64,000 nucleotides of DNA from Solirubrobacter sp963848475 (lineage in GTDB: Bacteria > Actinomycetota > Thermoleophilia > Solirubrobacterales > Solirubrobacteraceae). The notes under the pieces were generated by a model that saw only the letters and a list, made by a program, of their open reading frames with translations, made no database searches and was not told the DNA's origin. Below, in pieces: positions 16,389 to 24,450 of the stretch; within the stretch, counting starts at the first letter, position 1, and every line of letters starts with the position of its first letter. The DNA lies in NCBI GenBank assembly GCA_963848475.1, contig CAWKDW010000020.1, forward strand, positions 124,001-188,000, written 5' to 3'. The translations under genes and the position numbers were made by a program.

Positions 16389-17132
16389 ATGGGCCGTGGA
16401 CGTCCACCACAAATCGTCGCCTACGGCGGAGGCGGATTCAGCATGGAGCCGGGCAATCCGCTCCTCGATGAATACGTGCTTTCGCTGGTACGGCGCAAGA
16501 AGCCGCGCGTCTGCTTCTTCCCGTCGGCATCAGGCGATGCAGACCACTACGTCGTGCGCTTCTACCGGCACTTCTCCAGCGACATCTGCGATCCGTCGCA
16601 CATCTCGCTGTTCCGGCGTGACTGCGGCCCGGGATCAGTGCGCGAGCACCTGATGAAGCAGGACCTGATCTACGTCGGCGGAGGCTCGATCCTCTCGCTG
16701 CTCGGGGTCTGGAGAGCGCACGGCATAGATGAGGATCTGCGAGCGGCCTGGCAGGCGGGTGTCATCCTGTGCGGGGTGTCCGCCGGCTCACTCTGCTGGT
16801 TCTCCTCGGGCCTCACGGCGTATCACCACGACGCCAAGCCTTACGAGGGCCTCGGCTTCCTCCCGCATTCCAATGCGGTGCACTACGAGGAAGAGTCCAA
16901 CCGGCGGCCGGCGTATCACGCCGCGCTGGTGTCTGGACAGCTCCCGGGTGGCTACGGGGCCTCTGACGGCGCGGCACTGCACTTCGTCGGCGAGGACCTG
17001 CACCGGGTCGTGCTCTCGCGCCGTGAGGCGCGCGCGTACCGGGTGGAGGCCGTCGGCGACGAGGTCGTGGAGCTCCCGCTGGAGGCGACCTATCTCGGCG
17101 ATCGGCCGAAAATCACCCTTGCCGCCGCGTAA
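16389..17132 (+). CDS. Peptidase S51 (PepE/cyanophycinase-like), first copy
   Basis: A 247-residue class I glutamine-amidotransferase-like serine peptidase. AYGGGGFSMEP opens the domain, IYVGGGSILSLLGVW forms the oxyanion region, and GVSAGSLCWF holds the nucleophile Ser in the G-x-S-A-G elbow. The His is likely in FLPHSNAVHYEE. S51 enzymes cleave aspartyl dipeptides or beta-aspartyl bonds. An upstream ATG at 16368 is an alternative start. A paralogue begins before this gene ends (TTG at 17119), so the pair is one operon. Confidence 0.8.
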   Translation: MGRGRPPQIVAYGGGGFSMEPGNPLLDEYVLSLVRRKKPRVCFFPSASGDADHYVVRFYRHFSSDICDPSHISLFRRDCGPGSVREHLMKQDLIYVGGGSILSLLGVWRAHGIDEDLRAAWQAGVILCGVSAGSLCWFSSGLTAYHHDAKPYEGLGFLPHSNAVHYEEESNRRPAYHAALVSGQLPGGYGASDGAALHFVGEDLHRVVLSRREARAYRVEAVGDEVVELPLEATYLGDRPKITLAAA

Positions 17133-17943
17133 GCGGCCGCCGACGATCCTCGCCATGGGCGGGGGCGGCTTCACGATGGAGCCGGACAACCCCGCCCTTG
17201 ATGACTACGTGCTGTCGCTGCCGCAGGCGCCGATCCCGAAGATCTGCCTGCTGCCGACGGCGTCCGGTGACGGCGAAGCGCAGATTCGCCAGTTCCACGC
17301 GACGTTCGGCTCGCGCGCCTGCGAGCCGATGCACATCTCGGTCTTCCGGCTCGGCAGCCGCCCGATCCCGCTGCGCGAGACGCTGCTCGACCAGGACGTG
17401 ATCTACGTCGGTGGCGGCTCGATGCTCGGGTTGCTCGCCGTCTGGCGCGCGCTCGGCCTCGACGTGATCCTGCGCGAGTGCTGGGAGGCGGGCGTCGTGC
17501 TCGCCGGCCTTTCGGCGGGGGCGATGTGCTGGTTCGAGTGGGGCGTCACGAGCTCGTTGGGCTCACCGGCGCCGTCGCCCGGGCTCGGCTTCCTGCCCGG
17601 TTCGATGTCGGTCCACGCCGACGGTGAGCCTGCTCGGCTGCCGGTCTGCCGCGCGGCGATCGCCGACGGCACGATGCCGCCGGGCTATGCCGCCGACGAC
17701 GGTGTCGCCCTGCTGTTCCGCGGCACCCAGCTCGACGAGGTCGTGAGCTCGCGTCCCAACCGCCACGCGCTGCGGCTCGGGCCGGACCGGGAAGAGGTGC
17801 TCGAGCCGCGCCTGCTGGCCAAGCCGGACCGCTTCGGTCCGACGCCCGAGATCGCGGAGTTCCGCCGGGTGCGGGCGCTCAGCGCGACCTCGGCCGGGCG
17901 CGAGGGCGCGCTGCGCTCGCACAAGATGCGCCGCCGCCCGTAG
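17119..17943 (+). CDS. Peptidase S51 (PepE/cyanophycinase-like), second copy
   Basis: A paralogue of the preceding gene, 274 residues from a TTG that overlaps the upstream stop; ATG 17155 is an alternative. Equivalent motifs are MGGGGFTMEP, IYVGGGSMLGLLAVW, GLSAGAMCWF (nucleophile Ser) and FLPGSMSVHADGE. The C-terminal tail (ATSAGREGALRSHKMRRRP) is longer than in the first copy. The two may form a heteromer or differ in substrate. A GC-rich hairpin follows at 17953-17980. Confidence 0.8.
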   Translation: MPPRKRPPTILAMGGGGFTMEPDNPALDDYVLSLPQAPIPKICLLPTASGDGEAQIRQFHATFGSRACEPMHISVFRLGSRPIPLRETLLDQDVIYVGGGSMLGLLAVWRALGLDVILRECWEAGVVLAGLSAGAMCWFEWGVTSSLGSPAPSPGLGFLPGSMSVHADGEPARLPVCRAAIADGTMPPGYAADDGVALLFRGTQLDEVVSSRPNRHALRLGPDREEVLEPRLLAKPDRFGPTPEIAEFRRVRALSATSAGREGALRSHKMRRRP

Positions 17944-17952
17944 ACGCTCACG

Positions 17953-17980
17953 CCCGGCCGCGCCGGACGGCACGGCCGGG
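17953..17980. terminator. GC-rich hairpin between convergent transcripts
   Basis: CCCGGCCG (17953-17960) pairs with CGGCCGGG (17973-17980), with a short inner stem in the loop. It separates the S51 pair from the minus-strand gene ending at 17995 and probably terminates both. Confidence 0.5.
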
Positions 17981-17994
17981 GCGAGAAGCTCACA

Positions 17995-18249
17995 TCAGGC
18001 GGGAGCGGGTTCGCCGCCGCGGCCGCGCACGAGCTTGACGGCGACCAGCGTCGCGATGCCGGCGCCCACGAGCACCGGGATCTTCTTCGCCTTCGGCGTC
18101 TTCGCGGTCACCTTGTAGACCGCCGTGCCCTTCGCCGCCTTCGAGGCGCCCTTGGCCGCCTTGCCGACGGAATCGAGCTTCAGGTAGTCGGACGCAAGTT
18201 CGGTGACCTGGTCCTTGCGGCTCTTCTGCTTTCTGAGGGTGAGGGCCAT
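17995..18249 (-). CDS. Small Lys/Ala-rich membrane protein, unknown function
   Basis: An 84-residue protein. The N-terminal two thirds is very basic and Lys/Ala-rich (GKAAKGASKAAKG), and residues 58-74 (IPVLVGAGIATLVAVKL) form one likely membrane helix followed by an Arg/Gly tail. No known family was recognised. It lies 19 bp downstream of the pyrophosphatase gene on the same strand and is probably co-transcribed. The basic, low-complexity head could bind polyanions such as polyphosphate or nucleic acid, which is speculation. Confidence 0.5.
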   Translation of the reverse strand: MALTLRKQKSRKDQVTELASDYLKLDSVGKAAKGASKAAKGTAVYKVTAKTPKAKKIPVLVGAGIATLVAVKLVRGRGGEPAPA

Positions 18250-18268
18250 CTGACGACACTACCCAGTT

Positions 18269-19933
18269 TCAGAGGGCGGCGAGGACCTTTGGTGCAACCT
18301 GCTTCTTCCGGCTCATCACACCGGGGAGGGCGATGACCCCGTCCTGCGCCTCGGCGCCGAAGGCCAGCTCGAGCGGGCCGGCATCGCCGGCCACGTAGAG
18401 GTCGGTGTCCTTGGCCAGGATGTCGGTCACCATCAGCGCGAAAAGGGCGTACCCCCGCCGCTCGCGCGCCTCGCCGATCGCCGTCCAGCAGCTCCTCGCG
18501 ACGGTCGTCCAGTCCTTGCCCGACGGTCTCGACCTGGGCGATCGCGATCGTGTGCCCACCGCTGACCTCGTACTCCTTGGCGTCGCGCGTGACGATCGCG
18601 TCCGCGCTCACGCCCGCGAGGTCGGAGGTGGCCTCGAACATCTCGCGCCCGAGCGCCATCGCGTCGAGCGCGAGGACCCGCTGCAGGTACTCGACGGCCG
18701 CCCGGTCGCGCTCGGTCGTCGTCGGCGAGTTGAGGATCACCGTGTCCGAGAGGATCGCGCACAGCAGCAGCGTCGCCGTCGAGCGGCTCGGCTCCATCCC
18801 GTTCTGGCGGAAGCGCTCGATCACCAACGTCGCGGTCGAGCCGACCGGGTCGAACGTCGCCCGCACGGGGACGGTCGTCTCGATCGAGCCGATGTGGTGG
18901 TGGTCGAGGATCTCGACGATCTCGGCCTGCTCGACCCCGGGGACGCTCTGCGCCTGCTCGGCGTGGTCGACGAGCAGCACGCGGCGCGGACGCGGGTTGA
19001 GCAGGTCGGTGCGGGTCACGAGCCCGATCGGCTTGCGGTTCACGTCGACCGCGACCGCGGCCCGGTAATGGACCTCCTTGACCTCGTCGGCGACGTCGGC
19101 CAGCAGATCGTCGGGACGCACGGTCAGCGGATTCGCGTCCAGCAGCGCCCGGCACGGCGCCGACAGCGTGATCATGCGGGCCGTCACGTAGCTGTCCATC
19201 GGCGAGCGCACGACCGGCACTCCGCGCTCGGCGGCCAAGCGCCAGCGTCGACTCGGTCGGCGTCGTCGCCGTTGCTCGTCACGAGCAGGCCGACGCCGAG
19301 CTCGATCGCCGCCCGCTGCGCGTCGTCGCGGTTGCCGACGACGGCGACGTCGCCCGACGCCGATCTCGCTCGGCAGCGAGCCGATGTCGGTCGCCATGCA
19401 CCAGATCTGTCCGGAGACCTCGGCGTCGCCGTCGCCGGAGATGAGCTCGCCCTGGAGCACCTTGACGATCGCGCTCGGACGGGTCGGCGCGTCCAGCTCG
19501 GACGGCTCGCGCGACTCGCGGATGTAGCGCCGGGCGAGCGCGCGCTCGGTCATCACGCCCTCGAGCGCCCCGTCGTCGTCGACGATCGGGACGAGGTCGA
19601 GGTCCTCGCGCGCCATCAGCCGCCCGACCTCGCGGATCGGCTCGCCGCCCGCGGCCTGCGGGAAGCGCTCGCGCATCACGTCCGAGACGCGCAGCATCAC
19701 GTGCGGGAGGAAATCGGGCTCGCGCGCGCCGGAGCGCTTGAGCACCCAGCGCGTCTGCGTGTTGATCTCGCCGAGCCGGACGGGCCGGTACTCGTTGTGC
19801 GGATCGACGCGGCCCATCAGCTCCGCGTAGCCGACGGCGGACGCGATCGAGTCCGTATCCGGGTTGCGATGACCCGTGACGTAGATGCGAGGAAGAGCGG
19901 TGATGGCCGCAGAGCGTATTCGCTCATCGACAT
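18269..19933 (-). CDS. CBS/DRTGG-regulated family II inorganic pyrophosphatase, four frameshifts
   Basis: A DHH-family Mn-dependent pyrophosphatase that hydrolyses PPi to phosphate. The N-terminus has IYVTGHRNPDTDSIASA, then a CBS motif (VSDVMRERF...LVPIVDDDG), a DRTGG segment (GDVAVVGNRDDAQRAAIELG), a second CBS motif (PLTVRPDDLLADVADEVKE), the catalytic ILDHHHIGSIET and DHHA2 C-terminal domain. CBS/DRTGG inserts bind adenine nucleotides and diadenosine polyphosphates and regulate the enzyme. Single-base insertions near 19378, 19280, 19240 and 18500 split the gene; the first three sum to one codon. ATG 19933 or 19927 is a probable start, in a frame needing one further correction. Confidence 0.8.
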
Positions 19934-20052
19934 TGCCGAAGATCAGGCGCCCAGCGGCAGTCGAATCGGATGTTCGCCCGATCTGACGTTGAGCCACCGC
20001 GCTCAGCGTCGGGCTCCCCTCCACACCGAGGTGGCCCGCCCGCCGCGCGGGG

Positions 20053-20172
20053 ATGCCGCCGCCGGTCAAGAAGGCCCTGTTGCTGGATTGGGTGCGCCGC
20101 GCGATCGCTGGGGGAATGGACCCAGGCCGGCTACCTCGACTGGGACACCGGCCGTGGCTTCGCCCGGCGTAG
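20053..20172 (+). pseudogene. Possible coding remnant in the 19.93-20.44 kb gap
   Basis: Within the roughly 500-bp gap between the pyrophosphatase and the kinase gene, one stretch looks protein-like: MPPPVKKALLLDWVRRAIAG, then, after removing one G from a five-G run, EWTQAGYLDWDTGRGFAR. The periodicity and composition suit a piece of a larger protein, but it decays into low-complexity Arg-rich translation. No family was identified. Apart from the kinase promoter I see nothing else convincing in this gap. Confidence 0.25.
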
Positions 20173-20426
20173 AGCTCCGCACCCGATCCTGGGCCGTCGC
20201 TCGAGGTCGTGTTGCCACGCGGACGCCGAGTGTGTGGTGCACGGCTCGTGGTCGGCTGACGTGCTGTGGCTCCGGGCGGCCCGGCCGACCATGGCCGGGC
20301 CGCGGGGAGAAGGTGGCGCCCATCAGGAGGGGGGTCCTTCAGGGGCGCCTGTTCCGGTCCTCGCGCGCCATACGCAGCGAGATGCGGATTGGTTCAGCTG
20401 CATTGCTCAATTCGGTCGGGGTCGGG

Positions 20427-20432
20427 TATACA
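20427..20432 (+). promoter_or_regulatory. Probable promoter of the Ser/Thr kinase gene (TATACA)
   Basis: TATACA lies 7 nt before ATG 20440, and TTGCTC at 20403-20408 is a plausible -35 with 18-bp spacing. The transcript would start at or next to the start codon. Confidence 0.5.
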
Positions 20433-20439
20433 CGCGCAG

Positions 20440-22479
20440 ATGCGGCAGCTCGTGCCTGGCGCGGAGGTCGCCGGCTACCGGATCGAGTCGCTGGTCGGGC
20501 GCGGGGGGATGGGCGTCGTCTACCGGGCGATGCAGCTGCGCCTGGAGCGGATCGTCGCCTTGAAGGTGATCGCCCCCGAGCTGCTCGACGACGAGGATGT
20601 GCGCGAGCGCTTCCTCGCCGAGGCCCGCGCCGCGGCGAGCGTCGACCACCCGAATGTGATCCCCGTGCACGAGGCGGGCGAGGACGACGGCGTCGCGTTC
20701 ATCGCGATGCGCTTCGTGGCCGGGGCGGACCTGCGCTCGCTCGTCCGCCGGGGCGGCGCGCTCGACCCGGCCGAGGCGGCCGGGTTCATCGCCCAGGCCG
20801 GCGCCGCGCTCGATGCCATCCATCGCGCCGGGTTCGTCCATCGTGACGTCAAGCCCGCGAATCTGCTCGTGGACCCGGGCGGGCACGTCTACCTGACCGA
20901 TTTCGGACTTGCCAAGCAGGTCATCACGCGCAGCGGCGTGACCAGGACCGGGCACTGGGTGGGGACCCTGGACTACGTCGCGCCCGAGCAGATCCGCGGC
21001 GGCCGGATCGACGCGCGCGCCGACGTGTACGCGCTCGGCGGCGTGCTCCACTACGCGCTCACGGGAACGGTGCCGTTCGAGCGCGAGGGCGACGAGGCGA
21101 AGCTGTGGGCGCAGTTGTCGGCGCCGCCGCCGGTGCCGTCGGAGCAGCGCCGCGGACTACAGCCGGACCTCGACGCCGTCGTGGCGCGGGCGATGGCCAA
21201 GGAAGCGGATGCGCGCTACCCGTCCGCCGGCGACCTCGGTCGTGCAGCGCGGGCGGCGGCGGCGGGAACGGTGCCGTCCGAGCCCGAGCGCGTTGTGGCC
21301 CGCGGCGCCGCCGCACCCGGCGCCGCGCCGAACGAGCCGGGACTCTCGGCCGAGGCGGAGACCCGAACGGCGCCGGTCACACCGGTGGCCGCACGGTCGC
21401 AGAACGCCGGTGTGTCGCCGGCAGGCGAGCGTGGCGGGACGCCGCGACGCCGGCGCATTGCGCTGATCGCCGCAGCCGCGGCGACCCTCGCGGCCGCCGC
21501 CATCGCGATCGTGCTGGTGATCGACGGCGAAGAACCTGCGCCGACGGCGAAGCAGACCCCGGTGCCGACCGCCACCGCGTCGCCCTCCCCGACCCCAACG
21601 CCAAGCCCCACGCCGTCCTACCCGCGCGTTGTACGGACGACCAGGAACGTCGGCGATCGCCCGAACGGGGTCGTGCTCGCGGGCGGGGACCTCTGGGTCA
21701 CGAGCGCGGGGTCGCAGCTGCTGACGCGGGTCTCCGCGACGACGGGCCGCGAGCGCACCCGGCGAGTCAAGGTCGGCTTCGACGCCCGGGCGATCGTCGC
21801 CTACCACGGCAACGTCTGGGTCGCGGTGACCTCCACGCGAGAGGTACTCCGGATCGACGCTCGAACTGGCGCCATCCTCGCCCGGCTACCCGTCGCCGCC
21901 AAGCCGATCCGGCTCGCCGTCGCGCGCAGCGGCGTTTGGGTCGGCACGGATTGGCAGCAGGATGGGCCGGGGCAGTTGCTGCGCTACGACCTCCAGAGCG
22001 GTGCGCCGCTGCAGACGATCGTCATCGACGAGGGAGTCGGCGGTTTGGTCGCCGCCGCTGACGCGATCTGGGTTGTCAAGGCCCGCTCGAACAAGGTGGC
22101 GCGGCTTGAGCCCGGAGCTTCGCTGCCCGTCGATTGGGCCACCTTGCCCGGTCCTGCCCAGACCATGCGTTACGGCCTCGGCCACCTGTGGGTGACGTAC
22201 GAGGGCGATGCGATCGCGCGGATCGCCGCCGCGCGCGACGGCGACATCGTCACAGCCTCCGCCGGAAGCGGGCCGGCGCAGGTCGCGGTCGCCGGCGGCC
22301 GCGTGTTCGTGGCTAGCCGCAACGAGCAAGCCGTGATCACACTCGACCCCGTCGAGCTGACGCCGCTTGGCGAGCCGATCCGCGTCGGAATCAACCCGTT
22401 TGCGTTGGTCGCCGACGAGCGCTCGGTGTGGGTCACCGGGCTGGGCGACAACACGCTGACGCGGATCGACTACCGCTGA
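20440..22479 (+). CDS. Membrane Ser/Thr protein kinase with extracellular beta-propeller sensor
   Basis: A 679-residue receptor kinase. The N-terminal Hanks kinase domain (about 9-270) has GRGGMGVVYRA, VALKVI, HRDVKPANLL, DFGLAK and APEQ, so it should be active. An Ala/Pro/Glu-rich juxtamembrane region is followed by one helix (about 338-362, RRIALIAAAAATLAAAAIAI), a Thr/Pro linker (SPSPTPTPSPTP) and about 270 extracellular residues. The last part carries repeated strands such as GDLWVTSAGS, GNVWVAVTS and SGVWVGTDW, as in YVTN/NHL-type propellers. It replaces the PASTA repeats of PknB. ATG 20440 is supported by the promoter spacing. Confidence 0.85.
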   Translation: MRQLVPGAEVAGYRIESLVGRGGMGVVYRAMQLRLERIVALKVIAPELLDDEDVRERFLAEARAAASVDHPNVIPVHEAGEDDGVAFIAMRFVAGADLRSLVRRGGALDPAEAAGFIAQAGAALDAIHRAGFVHRDVKPANLLVDPGGHVYLTDFGLAKQVITRSGVTRTGHWVGTLDYVAPEQIRGGRIDARADVYALGGVLHYALTGTVPFEREGDEAKLWAQLSAPPPVPSEQRRGLQPDLDAVVARAMAKEADARYPSAGDLGRAARAAAAGTVPSEPERVVARGAAAPGAAPNEPGLSAEAETRTAPVTPVAARSQNAGVSPAGERGGTPRRRRIALIAAAAATLAAAAIAIVLVIDGEEPAPTAKQTPVPTATASPSPTPTPSPTPSYPRVVRTTRNVGDRPNGVVLAGGDLWVTSAGSQLLTRVSATTGRERTRRVKVGFDARAIVAYHGNVWVAVTSTREVLRIDARTGAILARLPVAAKPIRLAVARSGVWVGTDWQQDGPGQLLRYDLQSGAPLQTIVIDEGVGGLVAAADAIWVVKARSNKVARLEPGASLPVDWATLPGPAQTMRYGLGHLWVTYEGDAIARIAAARDGDIVTASAGSGPAQVAVAGGRVFVASRNEQAVITLDPVELTPLGEPIRVGINPFALVADERSVWVTGLGDNTLTRIDYR

Positions 22480-22865
22480 GCGACGAACAGGTCCAGCGCG
22501 CGGGCCTCGAGCACGGACCGCTTGGTGTTCTGCGGAAGCCTGGACAGGCCGAGCAGCTCGAAGAGCGCCGAGAGCGCCGGCAGAGAACCGCGAGCAGACG
22601 CCGCTAGGCCTGACGTTCGGGAGCGTGAGCAGAAGCGCGCAGGCGACGCCGCGGCCGCGGCTCGACCCCCTAGGGCGCACCGTGTGCCTCGCGGCCCGCG
22701 CACATGCTCACGTGGCCGCACGCGAGCGCGTGCGGCCCGGGCACTGGCGGGCTGCACCCGTCAGGCGCACGCAAAAATCAACAGGCCCAGGTGCGTCGGC
22801 TCAACCCCTGCGCGTTCGCGACCGATGAACACCCCGTGACCGTCACGCGTAGCGCCGTGGGCGCC
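22480..22865. other. 399-bp gap with a hairpin and a possible minus-strand gene remnant
   Basis: No confident gene. On the minus strand a frame ending at 22470 closes with a protein-like segment (SALFELLGLSRLPQ then KRSVLEARALDLFVAQR) that could be the 3' end of a degraded gene, but its upstream part is low-complexity. A perfect inverted repeat at 22714-22724 and 22727-22737 (GGCCGCACGCG arms) could be a terminator or a regulatory site. Confidence 0.3.
22714..22737. terminator. Perfect 11-bp inverted repeat
   Basis: GGCCGCACGCG and its exact complement are separated by two bases; as RNA the loop would open to about six bases. It lies 140 bp before the PAS/HDOD gene and follows the kinase gene, so it may terminate the kinase transcript. 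Confidence 0.4.
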
Positions 22866-22871
22866 TAGCAT
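22866..22871 (+). promoter_or_regulatory. Probable -10 box (TAGCAT) of the PAS/HDOD gene
   Basis: TAGCAT lies exactly 7 nt before the GTG at 22879. Confidence 0.45.
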
Positions 22872-22878
22872 CAGCGCC

Positions 22879-24450
22879 GTGATCGTCGTCGTCGCCGCGC
22901 TCGGGGCCTTGCTGGTGGCGACCGTCGTCTTCGCCTTCGTCCGCCTGCGCTCGCTCGACCAGCGAGCGGCTGAGGTCGAGGCCGAGCGTGCCCGGCTGGC
23001 CGCGGACGGCGAAGCGCAGCGCGCGCTACTGGCCGAGCGCCGGAACGAGCTGGACGAGCTCGCGCCCTTCCGCGCGCTGGCCGACCACGCACCGGACTGG
23101 ATCTGGATCGTCGACGAGCACGGCACGCTGACGTACTCCAACGCCGCGGGCGCGTCGCTGCTGGGTCACGACGACCTCACCGGTCGCTCGCTGATCGAGC
23201 TCACCTACCCGGAGGATCAGCCGTCCGGCTGGTCGGGGATCGTGCGGCGCCGCCACGCGAACGGCAGCTGGCGGACGTTCGACTCGCGCTCGGTGCGCTC
23301 CGGCGCGGGCTGGCAGGGCATCGATCGCGACCTCGGCGAGGCCACGGCCGCGCCGGCGCAGCGGGCCGAGGGCGGCGTGGCGATCGTCCGGGTGCCGGTG
23401 GTCGACGGGCAGCGCCAGGTCGTCGCCTACGAGCTGCTCGGCGAGTCGGTCCTGGCGAGCTTCCCGCCCGCGGAGCTGTACGAGCTTGGCGCGGGACGGC
23501 CCATCTGGGTCGGGCTGGAAGCGGCTGACCCGCCGGAGCTCGACCGCGAACGGGCGGTGCTCCTGCTCGCACCCGACGTCGGGAATGAGCGCGCGCAAGC
23601 GCTGGCGGCGCGGGGCTTCGCGCTCGCGCTCGACGACTTCGAGGGCGCGCCCGAGCTGCTGGAGCACTGCGGGATCGTCAAGGTCGCCGTGGCCGGCCGC
23701 GCCGACGACGAGCTGAGCGCGCTGATCGCCGGACCCGCAGAGCGCGGCCTCGAGCTCGTCGCCACCGGCGTGGCCACGGCGGAGGAGTTCACGCGCTGCC
23801 GCGTGCTCGGCTTCTCGCATTTCCAGGGCGAGTTCTTCGCCCGCCCCAGCGGCGAGCAGGGCACGGCCGCCGCGTCGCTGCAGTCGCTGCGCGAGCTGAC
23901 GTCCTCGGAGCTGTCCTTCGAGGATCTGGAGCGGATCGTCGCCGCCGACGTCGGCCTCTCGATCGCGCTGCTGCGCCACGTCAACTCGGCGTTCTTCGCG
24001 CTGCCGCGCAAGATCGACACCGTCCGCGAGGCGCTCGCGCTGCTCGGCGCCCGGGCCGTCCGGCGCTGGGCGACGGTCGTCGCGCTGTCATCCGTCGACG
24101 AGGCGCCCGACCAGCTGATCGCACTCGCGCTGCTGCGGGGGCGCATGTGCGAGCTGCTCGGCCGCCGCGTGCCCGAAGAGGACCGCGACCGGCTGTTCAC
24201 GGTCGGGCTGTTCTCGGTCGCGGACGCGCTGCTGGACGCCAGCATGGAGGAGGTGCTCGAGACCCTGCCCTTCTCCGAGGAGATCTCCGGCGCGCTCCTG
24301 CGGCGCGAGGGCCCGCTCGGCGAGATGCTCGCCATCGTGCTGCGCTACGAGCAGGGCCACCTTCCCGCATCGGGCGACGCGACCGAGCTCGCCGAGGCCT
24401 ATCTCGCGGCGTTGAAGTGGGCCGACCGCGCGGGGTGGTGGGTCGATTGA
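22879..24450 (+). CDS. Membrane PAS - EAL-like - HDOD signalling protein (YuxH-like)
   Basis: A 523-residue protein. Residues 1-20 form a membrane helix and are followed by a coiled coil (DQRAAEVEAERARLAAD). A PAS domain comes next (FRALADHAPDWIWIVDEHG...), then a divergent EAL-like domain (VAYELLGES, ALDDFEG, KVAVAG, VATGVATAEEF) lacking canonical EAL and DDFGTG residues. The C-terminal HDOD domain (LSIALLRHVNSAFFALPRKI, EALALLGARAVRRWA) has no HD metal motif. EAL-HDOD (YuxH) proteins usually act as cyclic di-GMP or protein-binding adaptors rather than enzymes. GTG start. The stop overlaps the next kinase start (TGATG), so the two are coupled. Confidence 0.75.
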   Translation: MIVVVAALGALLVATVVFAFVRLRSLDQRAAEVEAERARLAADGEAQRALLAERRNELDELAPFRALADHAPDWIWIVDEHGTLTYSNAAGASLLGHDDLTGRSLIELTYPEDQPSGWSGIVRRRHANGSWRTFDSRSVRSGAGWQGIDRDLGEATAAPAQRAEGGVAIVRVPVVDGQRQVVAYELLGESVLASFPPAELYELGAGRPIWVGLEAADPPELDRERAVLLLAPDVGNERAQALAARGFALALDDFEGAPELLEHCGIVKVAVAGRADDELSALIAGPAERGLELVATGVATAEEFTRCRVLGFSHFQGEFFARPSGEQGTAAASLQSLRELTSSELSFEDLERIVAADVGLSIALLRHVNSAFFALPRKIDTVREALALLGARAVRRWATVVALSSVDEAPDQLIALALLRGRMCELLGRRVPEEDRDRLFTVGLFSVADALLDASMEEVLETLPFSEEISGALLRREGPLGEMLAIVLRYEQGHLPASGDATELAEAYLAALKWADRAGWWVD

